A DNA stretch of 64,000 nt from Verpa conica (lineage: Eukaryota > Ascomycota > Pezizomycetes > Pezizales > Morchellaceae), in assembly GCA_033030425.1 (NCBI GenBank), contig JAUFSD010000009.1, positions 744,001 through 808,000 on the forward strand. The letters are read 5' to 3'. Both the position numbers and the translations under genes were made by a program. This document shows, one piece after another, positions 11,120 to 22,075 of the stretch. Numbering within the stretch: the first letter of the stretch is position 1; every line of letters begins with the position of its first letter. Below the pieces are notes generated by a model. It had not been told where the DNA came from. It was given only the letters and a program-made list of their open reading frames with translations, and searched no databases.

Positions 11120-12827
11120 TACCGTGGTGAAGTTCGACCTGTGTCTCGGTAAAAAAGGGGGTGTTCGTCAGCGACAAATAACTTGGGTATAAGGGAGAAA
11201 CCGGAAAAGGTAAACAAACATGATTGCCAACTGTTCTATATAGTGAGTGATAGAGTCTTCAGAACTGGATTGTAACTCTCTGTGTGAAGAATGTAAGAAT
11301 TCCCACAGAAGACCTGAAGCACTGGATAGTGACGATAGGAACAAGAGTGAAAGAAAAAAACGGCGGAAGATGGTGCCTTTTAGAAGCCTCCCCCAATCTC
11401 CCCTTACCAAGAGCGTGCGCATGGTATTACCTGCTGGCCCTGGCCCTGGCCACTGCTGATTGGATGTGGGTACAAGGGGAAAGGAACCTCCGAAACGGGA
11501 GATTTTGCGAAGGGGGCGGTGGTGCCACTCTAGGTTGGTTCTCGGCAACCGCAATTCCCGCTCTGGCCCACAACCGCAACCTCCAGAAAACGGAGGCACC
11601 CCCCGGCTCGTTTGGGGTCTAGAGATCTGCCTTTAACAGAAGAAGTGAAGAACATCCGATGCTACATCCCCTAAACAGCGATCACGACACATTATGTTCC
11701 TACAAACGTTCGAGAAATACGCTTCTTTGGTGAGCCAATTCCAGTTCCGAGCACCCGGGTACCCTCAGGGGCTTAGTGGGTCACGAATAACATAAGAATA
11801 TATCTCGAACGCTGATAAATTGTGTCGGACCATGGCCGGATAACCACGAACCATCTGTCGCGATTTCCGGGTTTTGGAATACCGTCTGGCACGATTTTCT
11901 TGTGTCTTAAGGCACTGGAGTACTTGTGATTATATAACACGTAACCTTGAATACGAACAGTGCCATACCTTCCCTACCAGGTTGAACGAATCTCAATAGA
12001 TTCATAAATTGCAGAGTATTACCACTCCTAGAATACATATGTACATATATCTCTTATATTTTGTCAACAGGAGGAAAAAACAGATACTCTTCTTGCAGAT
12101 AGCCCTAAAAATAGCTACAAGCAGTTAGCCTTCGTACTCGCGTTCGATTAATAGAGCGTCTACAAGAGGAAACGCGGTGCAACCTTACAGCAGAGGCTTA
12201 ACAGTATCCCTGGTTGTTACTACCTGCTTTCCATGGCTTCGGACCACATTGCGCGGCCAGCTCTGGAGGCTCGCCACCCTATCATAATTCCGTCTGTTCC
12301 TTATCGCGGCAAATAAGACATTTATCCTCTTAGATCATACAATCTCACTCTATTGCTCATACTTGCCAGTACCAAATATTTATAAAAGGCTAGCAGGTCT
12401 CCCTTAGAGATATCAACTCTATTTTATTCTTCTAGCCTCCTCATAACTTCAAGATGTACATTGAATCGACTCTGCTAATGAGTTCGGTATGACTACTATC
12501 GGATAAGTATATGTACTTACTGTTGATCCCGCAATCAACAGTAGAGTCTCTAACATAATTAATCTTAGGATAATGTGAGGGAAATTACATTTATATGTAA
12601 GAAATATAGCCAATTCACGACGATATTAACTACATATATATCATCAGGGTCAGGGCTGGCATTGCAGTCGCCAAGATAGGGTAAACCCTAGACAGTCCCA
12701 CAACCACACCAAATCTCTTCAACTTTCTAATACAACGAAATTGTAGCTGGTATCTCCGCCCAGCAAATCTGTCGACAATCCACAAGAAACACCGCCCGCC
12801 GCCCACCGACCAAAAATAACCGACAAA
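11120..12827. other. Divergent intergenic region, ERG25/RPL4 promoters
   Basis: No supported gene. Open frames at 11168-11622 on both strands are shadows of GC-rich 5' flank and have no recognisable motif. AAACCCTA at 12683-12690 is an exact telobox about 140 bp upstream of the RPL4 start. Confidence 0.5.
12683..12690 (+). promoter_or_regulatory. Telobox upstream of RPL4
   Basis: AAACCCTA is the core of the telobox element known in promoters of ribosomal-protein and ribosome-assembly genes of plants and several fungi, where Tbf1-like Myb proteins can bind it. It sits about 140 bp upstream of the RPL4 start codon. Function here is inference. Confidence 0.4.
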
Positions 12828-14235
12828 ATGGTGAGTTATCTACACTTTTTCATATTCCTTGTCGTTCAATTTCGCGCTGGGCCGCTGGCGAGGGAATTTA
12901 TTGAATGTTGGAAAATTGGTCACGAATTAGATATTGTGGGATTGGAGATTGTGGAAACTAATATTCTCTTCACTTCGCTTTAGACAAGTCGTCCTACTGT
13001 CTCAATTCACAACGCTGATGGCGCCCCGTGTGAGAGCACAGCCACCCTCCCGGCTGTTTTCAAGTCACCTATTCGTCCCGACATTGTCCAACAAGTCCAT
13101 AGTGGAATGGCCAAGAACAAGAGGCAGCCGTACGCTGTGAGTGAGAAGGCTGGTCATCAGACTTCTGCTGAGTCTTGGGGAACTGGTGGGTTACTCCTAT
13201 TCTTGTGGAGTTTAAGAAGGGAATGGGAAGTGTGTTTGGAAATCAAGATCTCGTTGTTCTTAGCGTTTTTGTTGGATTTTGATATTTGGTATTTGGGGCT
13301 AATAGACCTTAGGTCGTGCCGTTGCCCGTATTCCTCGTGTCTCTGGTGGTGGTACCCACCGTGCCGGTCAGGCTGCTTTTGGTAATCAGTGCCGTTCCGG
13401 TCGTATGTTCGCGCCTACAAAAGTTTGGCGTAAGTGGCACGTTAAGGTCAACCAAGGACAAAGGCGTTTTGCTACTGCCTCCGCCCTTGCTGCATCTTCT
13501 GTTGCTCCCCTTGTTCAAGCCCGTGGACACCGCGTCTCCAGCGTTCCAGAACTCCCACTTGTTGTCTCCGATTCTGCCTTCACCTCTATGAACAAGACTC
13601 GCACTGCTGTCACTCTCTTGAAGTCCGTCGGTGCCTACCCTGACGTTGTCAAAGTCACAAAATCGAAGAAACTGCGTTCTGGAAAGGGTAAATTGAGGGG
13701 TCGCCGTCACAGGCAACGCCGTGGCCCTCTTGTCATCGTTAACCCCGCCGATGAGAGTGCTCCCAGTGTTGTCAAGGCATTCCGCAACATCCCTGGTGTT
13801 GAGACAGCCCCAGTAACTGCCCTCAATCTCCTCCAACTTGCCCCTGGTGGTCATCTTGGCCGCTTCGTCATCTGGACTGAGTCTGCATTTAACGCTTTGA
13901 ACACTATCTATGGAACTACTACCACCCCTTCAGCGCTGAAGAAGAACTATCTCCTACCCTCAAACGTTGTCACCAACTCTGACATTGGCCGTCTCATCAA
14001 CTCAGCAGAAGTCCAGGCTGTTGTTAGGCCTGCTAAGGGTGGGGCAAGACAGAAGAAGGGTGGAAAGGCTGGTGTCCTTAAGAAGAACCCACTCAAGAAC
14101 AAGCAGGTCCTTCTTAGGCTCAACCCTTACGCCAAGGCTTTCGCCGCGGAAAAGCTTGGTAGCATCAAGGAGCCAGGTTCAAAGGAGAGGCCAGGAAAGA
14201 CTGAAAATTTCAAGACCATCATCACTACCGATTAA
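12828..14235 (+). CDS. RPL4: 60S ribosomal protein L4 (uL4)
   Basis: Large-subunit ribosomal protein that lines the exit tunnel with a long loop. Exons are 12828-12830 (the ATG alone), 12984-13185 and 13313-14235, giving 375 residues. The sequence shows the N-terminal [11 protein letters not shown], the [20 protein letters not shown] region, the tunnel-loop segment [20 protein letters not shown] and a basic C-terminal extension ([19 protein letters not shown]). The second junction rebuilds [11 protein letters not shown]. The first intron, 153 bp long, directly follows the start codon, an arrangement common in fungal ribosomal-protein genes. A telobox lies upstream. Identification is secure. 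Confidence 0.97.
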
Positions 14236-14706
14236 GTACCGAGGTTTTGGAGGTGGGAGGAGCGTTATGATTTTCTTTTCTCTGTTAAACAAAATAAATA
14301 TATCTAAGTCTAGGTCGGATGGCAAAAGCATTACGCACCTTCGTGCAGTTTTCTTCAGGTGTTTGGCTTGTTATTTTATGTGAATTTATATAAAAACAGT
14401 AACTTAATTCGTACAGCATGACCATGAACTTATTATATGTGGGTGTGATCTAATTTTCTATGAAGATAGGAATTAACTGGGTATTATATGGAAGATTGGT
14501 ACTATGCTTCTTTAACCTATTACACGACCTCCGGAAGCATTATACTGTCTACCCACAATTCCTTCTACGCCCTAACAGTACCCAACTTAAATATCCTACT
14601 TAGTTTCTAGGGGTCTAGGGCCTTTAAGGTACCGGGTAGTATATTCCCAGGGACTTATTCTACACTATAAATCACTGCGGGATGCATTTAGTATTACGAT
14701 ATTTTC

Positions 14707-14874
14707 TTGAAGTAGAAGGTGTTGATTGAATTGCCTAAAGAGATAGAGATATATATCGATATATGCTTCAAAAGAGAAAACCATATGAGATGCCTTGCCT
14801 AGATCCTCGAAAATAGCAAATAGAGAGACACATGACTCATATCTATGATCCCTATATTAGGAAGCCTCTACAAC
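14707..14874. repeat. Dispersed repeat, copy A
   Basis: Matches 58787-58978 in the same orientation through a series of shared blocks: TTGAAGTA-AAGGTG, AAGAGATAGAGA, GATCCTC, ATAGCAAATAGAGA, TGACTCATAT and TTAGGAAGC-TCTACAAC. Identity is interrupted by small indels, so the copies are old. Family unknown. Confidence 0.65.
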
Positions 14875-15365
14875 ATTTCTTGTCATCATGTAGGCGAGTG
14901 ACTTTTTATGATTATGGTGCATGCGATCTTAAAGGTGAGAAAATACTGATGCCTGTGGAACACCCCCTTAGAAGCAACAGATTAATAAACCAAAAAATAA
15001 GTAGCTTTCTATGATACTAATAAAGCTCTATCTATATTCATTAGGTTATTAGAATAGTTTTTGTGAAGTTATGTTGGTATGAGTATGATTTAAAGATTGC
15101 CAAGAGGATCATTCCACAGAATACACAAGGGTGACCAGATACGCACATTTGCGCTAAACCCATAATTTCACTTTAAGAGTTGATAATAATATTATAAAAT
15201 CTGCTATATATTACTCCAAGTGGTCTAGAAAGTACCCCTACAGAAGGCTTGTCTCTAATATATTTATTTGTGATATTATAAAAGAAAAGCGAAATTAGCG
15301 TATCTGGTCATGATAGGGTATTTTATGGAACGTTTCACTTCCCCTTTTTTACACCCAAAACTAGT

Positions 15366-15488
15366 CCCTTATAACTTTACAACCACAGCTATTATGACCA
15401 AACAAAAAGATAGGGCTTCACTAGTATCATAAAAGGCTCCATATCTTTTTATCAAGTGATGGTTGTTGTGGTTGTGAAGTTATAAGAA
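15366..15488. mobile_element. Small inverted-repeat element (MITE-like)
   Basis: CTTATAACTTTACAACCACA at the left and the near-complement of it at 15466-15488 (TGTGGTTGTGAAGTTATAAG) bound about 123 bp. The interior block with CCATATCTTTTTATCA recurs around 25040-25160 and part of the end motif around 44495-44520, so this is a dispersed family. Confidence 0.6.
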
Positions 15489-15609
15489 CTTGAAAATCGT
15501 GTCACTTTTATGACCTCATGCACCATACAATGCATGCGGCTCCGTGTTACCCTGTCGTATCAGCCCAGACTTCAGCTCTCAGCGGCTCATTCCGTTTACT
15601 GGCAACATC

Positions 15610-18600
15610 ATGAGCGGTGCTGGTGAAGACGTTGAAACGCTACGGCGGCAAGCTTTTCAGCAGGTTAGGAACATTTCTACCCTCGGCTTAAGATTATGCA
15701 ATAAACTAACAGGTCACAATCACAGCTCAAACCTTGCTGTATTGCCGTCAGCCAGAATATTCTAACCTCACGACCAAATGCGCAAGCATTAACTTCGGCC
15801 TTATCGGACCTCTACTCAGCCCTCCAGTCCGTCTCGAAACTCGATGCAAATATTATCAATAATGCTCTTGGCGACTATATCTTCTTCCCGCTATCTCATG
15901 TCTTCCGCCAACACCAAGTACTCAACGATCGAGCTCTGGAGCTAGGGTTACAATGTCTGGAGATACTGATACGGACTTGCTGGCGGTTAAACATACCAAT
16001 AGAGCTCGCGAAGCAGCTGTTGGTACTCATCACTTTTGTCATTGGCGGTGCTGTGCCAGGGGCAGAGACAGGAGGAAGGAAGCGGAGCGAGGAGACAAAG
16101 TTGGCTGGTATGAAATGTTTGCTCGCATTATTTAGCAGTTTGGAGAGGACTGGGAAGAGTGCATTGGCAGATGTACAGCACCTGCCTGCTGTTGGGCATA
16201 CGGTTACTACAATATTAGGGGTCTTAATCGAAAGCACGTCATCGGTTGACCTACAAGCCACGGCGTTAGACGCTATTGCGGCTTTGTTATTCCGCTGCGT
16301 GGATGATGAGGATATAATTGCTAGTTTTTATCCAGGTGTTGTTTCTGGTCTAGTCAAGGTCATAGGATTGGGAAAGACAACGAAGAGGCCTTACCAGGCA
16401 CTCAGAAACACGGTGAAGTTACTCACCAGCATCATCTGTCGAGTGCTGGGGGATAGACAAACTTCATACCTCCCATCAGACGAACTGGAAGCACTAGTAA
16501 AAACACAAGGACCAGCTAAGACCCCAAAGAAGAATGATCTCAAAGTCCAAAGAACAAAATCTTGGTTAAAGGCGACAGCGTTGAACACCAAGACCGCCCT
16601 TGAAAATATCCTACGTCTGCGTAGTCATCCGAAGAACGAGGTGCGGAAAGCCGTTTTCGAACTCTGCCGAGATCTTCTTGAGCTCTGTAGTATCTCCCTG
16701 GCTGAGACTACTGTTCTGCTAGTAGAGTCAATGATTGTATTCTCTGGCGATGAAGACGACGAAGGTCTTTCTAGGCTTGCAGAGACCACACTCCGCGTCT
16801 CTGTAGCGTCGAACCGAAATATCAAAGAAGCCATCCAAACCAGCTTACACGGCTGGGTAATTTCTCTGCCAAGGGTTATGGGTAGCAACGATGAAGACGC
16901 AAAAACGAGACTTATCACTCGACTCTCAGCTTCGTTTAGGCTTCTAGCAGATATAGGATTAGAGACCGAGCTACTACAAGATATGCTAGCGCGTAATATC
17001 CGTGACAGCCTCATTGCTACGAATCCCATTAAACCTGGAAAAGAAATCATGCTGCAACCTATCAGTGATAAATGGGTATCGTTGGATATCCTGCTAGCCA
17101 ATAACAGGAGTTCTATTTGCAGTGGGAATAGTGCTAAGTTTCCAGATGTTGTACTTGGGCACCAGAGTCAAATGAGCACAGTCAGCAGTATGAAAAGACT
17201 ACTAGGCTTACTAGGGAGTTCTTCTGAGACCGCTCTGGCGCTTGCTCAGAGGCATATACGAGAAGGCTCACGAACTGGGAGTCCTACGAGGACAAGGTCT
17301 ACATCAATTTGGATTGCAGTACAACTGCTTCGAGGTTCATTGGCAAACTCAGAAGAGGTCGACGAACTTTTTGATTTCGGATTCCCGTCAACCTCAGGCT
17401 TACAACAGCGGGTGACAGAAGAATTATTCTCGGTTTCCCTTTCTGTCCTAAACAACGCAACCGAGGCTAGGGCTGAAGAAACTGAATCTAGTTTCTCAGA
17501 CCCAACGTTACAATGCTTAGCCCTAGAGTCATTATCCCTTATTGCCCAAGCGCAGAAACAATCATTTCGTGGCGACCTAGTTGATGCTCTTTACCCCGTT
17601 GTCCATCTCCTTGGTGCCCCCTCTCGTGACGTTCAAAATCATGCAATAGTGGCCCTCAACAACATCGCACAGTTTTGCGCATATCCATCTGCTAAGGACT
17701 TACTCCTCGATAACGTCGACTATATGGTCAATGCGATTGCGTTGAAGTTAAACACATTTGATTTATCTCCGCAAGCCCCTGTGGTGCTTGGAATGATGGT
17801 GAAGCTTACGGGGGCTAGCCTAGTACCTTATTTAGATGATATGGTGGTAGGTATATTCTCGGCGCTGGATTCGTTTCACGGGTATGAAGGACTCTGCGAG
17901 GCACTATTAGGGGTACTGGGAGAGATTATTGAGGAGTGTGCCAAAGTAGGGAAGATGGTAACGATTACCTCCAGGGATAGCGATGATGATAATAGAATGG
18001 AGAGGGGGGTAAAAAAGCGGAGGTTGTTGACAGGTGAACAGTTGGTGGCAAGTTTGAAACACGATGCAAATAAAGACAGGCCTAGGATCGGTCCTCTAGA
18101 GGACACTGATAGTGAGGTTGTAAATGGGGGCATAAAGGAAGAATTCCCAAAAGAACCGTGGGGGAAGGGCAAAAAAAGGGCTGAGGAGCTGCCTGAAGAT
18201 AAAGAAGATGAAGGGGGCCGTTCTCCAGAAGAGCAAGTTATAAAGCCGACAAAATCATACGAACTAGTACAACGAATTACACGTCTCAGTCAACATTACC
18301 TTACCCATGATTCCCCCACACTCCGGATGAAGCTTCTCCGCCTTGTCACCACCGCGTCGCCTCTTCTTGCTGACAATGAAGACGAGTTTCTCCCACTTGT
18401 CAATGATATTTGGCCTGTTGTCACCAACCGCCTTTTTGAGGATGAATCCCATGTCGTTGTCGCTGCAGCAGGTGCCATATCTCAACTAGCAGAATCATGC
18501 GGTGGTTTTATGAAATCACGGATAAGCGAATCGTGGCCAAATATCAAAAGGATCTACACAAAAGCCTACAAGGAATGGGAAAGGGAGAAGAAGACCAAGA

Positions 18601-18896
18601 CTGGAAGTTTGGGAGTTTATAGTCCAAATTATAGAGTATGGGATGCATTATGTAGGTTACTAGTTAGTGTGGTGGTGAATGTCCCCATAGGTAATGAGGT
18701 CGTGGATGATGTGTGTGAAATTGTCGGCGCAAAGGTTTTGATGGAGAGAGAGGATTTAAGAAGGGCACTAGAGGAATTTAATGAGGATGCAGTTTGGCTG
18801 GAGGTACAGAGCTGGAGGTTTGGGAATGGAGATGTAGGAAGGTGTGGGGAGATACCTATGATGGAAGGGATAGACTTTGCTCCTGTTATCTTTTGA
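15610..18896 (+). CDS. TTI1: TELO2-interacting protein 1 (TTI1)
   Basis: HEAT-repeat scaffold of the TTT complex (Tel2-Tti1-Tti2), which with Hsp90 matures PI3K-like kinases such as Tor, Tel1/ATM and Mec1/ATR. Exons are 15610-15663 and 15726-18896, giving 1,074 residues, the normal family size. The short first exon encodes the N-terminus MSGAGEDVETLRRQAFQQ, and splicing continues in frame into LKPCCIAVSQNIL. The whole protein is helical. The conserved C-terminal HEAT block is clear (RITRLSQHYLTHDSPTLRMK, DIWPVVTNRLFEDESHVVVA). An acidic/basic charged linker near residues 760-830 (KKRRLLTGEQ to EEQVIKPTKS) is expected to be disordered, as in homologues. No broken frame was found. Confidence 0.88.
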
Positions 18897-19624
18897 GAGT
18901 AGGTCGGAGCTAAGGGATGTATAGTTATGTATGCTGTTTCTCAATCTCCTGTAATGTCAGATATGTGGCGTTGTTCGATTTTTGCACCTCATATAAGGTA
19001 TATTAATACCTAAGTAGGTTTAGAGGAGACGCTGGCGAAAGTATATAAAGATATCGATTTCTAGAAATCAATGTCGGTGTTATGGCTCAAATATTCCATC
19101 CTTTACTATCATAGCCTTACTTCTTGGGAGCCTTACCCAGAGTAGGTATATATAATGTAGGTCGTTATATTATCTACATGTAGACGGGATACCAATACCT
19201 ATATTTAGTCAATCACCAACGGCACAATGTCAATAGGTAATGTCAATGATTCCGTATTGCTTTATTCCCCGGGAGACATCATTACAATGCGTACATATTA
19301 TCAATAGTGATATTATCCCGCGAAACTCATAGTTTGATATTTTCTCATGGACCCTAAAGTAACTAACCAACATATACATAATAGAGAATCTCTACTAATC
19401 TCACAGATTTTAAGACGCCAATCTAAAGCCCAATAGAATCACCAGCCGTGTTAACATATCCGTACTCTAACTGATTGGCTGTTGCGACAGTGGTTCAGTT
19501 GTTGTCATTATCAACCCTAACCCCTAGCGTGCACCATATCTTAACGAAAATACCCGGCGAGGAATTTCTGAATATTACAAAGTCAGTATCTCAACTTTCA
19601 CCACCAACACGGCCGCAAGTCACC
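18897..19624. other. Intergenic; uS9m promoter
   Basis: AT-rich. AACCCTAACCCC at about 19514-19525 is a telobox-like motif 100 bp upstream of the uS9m start codon. The open frame entering from 19475 starts upstream of the supported ATG and is probably 5' leader. Confidence 0.45.
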
Positions 19625-20642
19625 ATGGCAGTAGCTGGTTCCAAGGTTCTCCAGTGCTACTACAGAGTGGCAGACAGTCTCATCGTTTCCAATTCCCAAT
19701 TCCTCTTTAGGAGGACAGCACCGTTTCTTCAGCAATCCCGAGTCTTCTCTACGACTCCTAAGCCCTCTGAGCAGGAATATGAAAGTGTCGCACTCCGCAC
19801 CCGTTTAACCCCTGCATCTCCATCATATTACAATGCGAACCCCGAATACTGTGACAACGTCCTCGCGCTTGAAGAATTGCTCCGCAAGCACGAGACCCTT
19901 CCCACGGTCCCCGGTGACCAGGCCCCACAAGTTAAATGGAAAACACTTATTGAGTACCGTGAGATGATTGGTGGATACGTCAAGCCATCACGATACAATA
20001 GAGTTGGAAGGATCCTTAACCGCCTCAACCGTATCGAGCCTTCGCTGCTACCACAAGAAACGAAGGATGCACTGGAACCGTATAAGCATGTGGCAAACGA
20101 CCACTTGAATGTTCCAAGGCCGAGGAGTGTAGATTTGTTTGGGAGGGCATATGGATGTGGTAAGAGGAAGACGTCAGTTGCGAAGGTATATGTTGTGGAG
20201 GGCAATGGTGATGTGATTGTTAATGGGAAGCCAATAATGGAGGTGTTTCCAAGGGTACATGATCGTGAAAGTGCCCTCTGGCCACTTCTATCAACTTCAA
20301 GGATGGATAAATATAATGTGTGGGCTGTTTTAGAGGGGGGAGGGACAACGGGACAGGCTGAGGCGCTGACTTTGGGGCTTGCTAAGGCTTTGATGGTCCA
20401 CGAACCGGCTCTCAAACCGGCTTTGCGGAGAGGTTTGTTTCCTCCTAATCCACCGATTATTTCTTCTACCGATTTCAAATTACTTTTGGTGTCTCTTGTT
20501 TGGATTTTATTTATTGTGAGCGTGGCTCACTGACTTTTGTGTGCGTTCAGCTGGCTGCGTGACTCGCGACCCTAGGGCCGTCGAGAGGAAGAAGCCTGGG
20601 CATCTTAAGGCCCGTAAAATGCCTACCTGGGTTAAGCGTTAA
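19625..20642 (+). CDS. MRPS9: Mitochondrial small-subunit ribosomal protein uS9m
   Basis: Mitochondrial homologue of bacterial S9, placed in the small subunit with its C-terminal tail near the P-site. Exons 19625-20432 and 20551-20642 give 299 residues. The N-terminus is basic and hydroxylated ([26 protein letters not shown]), consistent with a matrix-targeting peptide. The S9 domain starts near residue 175 with [18 protein letters not shown], followed by NGKPIMEVF and [19 protein letters not shown]. The second exon supplies the diagnostic tail [17 protein letters not shown] and ends WVKR; without it the protein would stop short. The ATG at 19625 sits just before the targeting sequence. Convergent with the mS35 gene 220 bp downstream. 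Confidence 0.95.
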
Positions 20643-20864
20643 GGGGGGAGTTTTGTTTGGGGTATATTTTGTTGTACAATAGACAATACAACCATGGGCG
20701 TAAAGTTCATTGGAAGGGTGTTATCTTAGTCAGGTCTCTAAGTGTAATATATATTCTTCATCGAATCAGTAGGGTCTGGATATATCCTCCGTCCAGGTTT
20801 ATATGGGTTATAGTACAATAGTTCGGGGGAAATGACCAATTGCGGTGTGATATATACAAGGTAG

Positions 20865-21811
20865 CTATTGCTCAAACATCTTCTTTAAATTTGCTTTCTC
20901 TTCTTCCAATTGTGCTCGTCTCGTAGGGTCCAGCCTCCACTTCTTCGGAAACTTCGGCTTGGGAGGAGTCTTCTTGGCTTTATGATGCCTGAAATCGAAC
21001 GGTATATCTTCAAATGTCTCTGTCGCATCCTAGAGGTAACCAGCATCAATTTTCCTATCTACCACAGAACGATATACATAGCAGAGGGGTATAAATACCT
21101 TCGCCTCAATAATAAGCGTATCTACAAGATCACTGAGATACTTTTTGTTCTGCGCCTGGTGCTCAAACATCTCGCTCGACATACGGACGATATCCGTATC
21201 GGGGTTATATCTCACCCCCACAAGTTTAATTAGTTTACACCTTTCAACAGGTGTAAGTGGAAGGTCTGAGGTAGCGAATTCGCAAACTACTTTAGACTGA
21301 GCAGGATGCTTCTCGCCCATATAGGTGGTATAGCGGAAGCGTAGAATTTCTTTCTGATTAGGTGGGACGAATGGCCTAACGAGCTCTGTACCCAGGTATC
21401 AGTGAGAGTAAAAACATGCACCTTTCTTTTGTAAATATTGAGTATACCAGATAAACGAGGCATTTCATATGCCGTTATTCTAGCGTATTGTCTAGCCTCC
21501 CTATGTCTCTCTAGCTCTGCGTGTGCCATAGAACTGAAATCATCAAACTCCCATTCCTTCTCATAGAGATGTTCCAGGTCTCCTTCAGGCGGCTCACGCT
21601 GCCCCACTCTCTCTACAAACTCAATTTCCTTTGAGACATGCCCTCCAGCCCCTACTTGACTACCGGCCTTCAGTTCGGCCCCTAGCGGCTCGAAAGATGA
21701 GAATGATCGTGGGGTAATAGGAATTTTAACTATAGGCTGGCATGGTGAATAAGAAGAACGCCGAGTAGTGGCAGTAGCAAGCCGCCGAATTGAAGCTGCA
21801 ATTGAAGCCAT
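20865..21811 (-). CDS. RSM24: Mitochondrial small-subunit ribosomal protein mS35 (Rsm24)
   Basis: Mitochondria-specific protein of the small ribosomal subunit. Exons 21811-21448, 21385-21099 and 21029-20865 give 271 residues. An N-terminal Arg/Ser/Thr-rich stretch (IRRLATATTRRSSYSPC) looks like a targeting peptide. The core carries the family block FRYTTYMGEKHPAQSKVV, LTPVERCKLIKLVGVRYNP and AQNKKYLSDLVDTLI, and the last exon adds TFEDIPFDFRHHKAKKTPPK. All junctions are in frame. The start codon lies 265 bp from the NOG2 start on the other strand, so the two genes probably share a bidirectional promoter. Confidence 0.92.
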
Positions 21812-22075
21812 TGATGTGGTGTTCTGCCGTAACTCCTGGATTCAATTACAAACAGCCTTTTTTTTTCAGGCTCTTGTTTGACGTTAAGTCAAGAATTTCG
21901 AGATGTTTTAAAATAGACTAGGGCTCCGCTAATTATTTTGACCCCTCTTGCGCATGCTTGGCACTTGGCAGCCCACACTACAGGGAGAGAAAAAAAAAGT
22001 ACAATCTCCCTTCTCAACCTTTCTCCTTCTCCCATTTCAAACACCAAAACACTTCCCAATATCCATACATTTAAT

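Larger units (their letters stand above)
14236..15609. other. Intergenic between RPL4 and TTI1 with two dispersed repeats
   Basis: Contains the repeat copies at 14707-14874 and 15366-15488, listed separately. The rest is AT-rich, and the 60-codon frame at 14832 is not supported. Confidence 0.5.

Noticed and set aside
11168..11622. Overlapping frames of 112-143 codons on both strands upstream of ERG25
   Set aside because: Mutually antisense frames in a GC-rich promoter or leader; neither has a recognisable domain.
16391..18485. Minus-strand frames of 60-158 codons within TTI1
   Set aside because: Antisense shadows of a continuous conserved exon, without motifs.
19828..20478. 216-codon minus-strand frame opposite uS9m
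   Set aside because: The plus strand encodes clear S9 motifs; the antisense frame has no recognisable domain.
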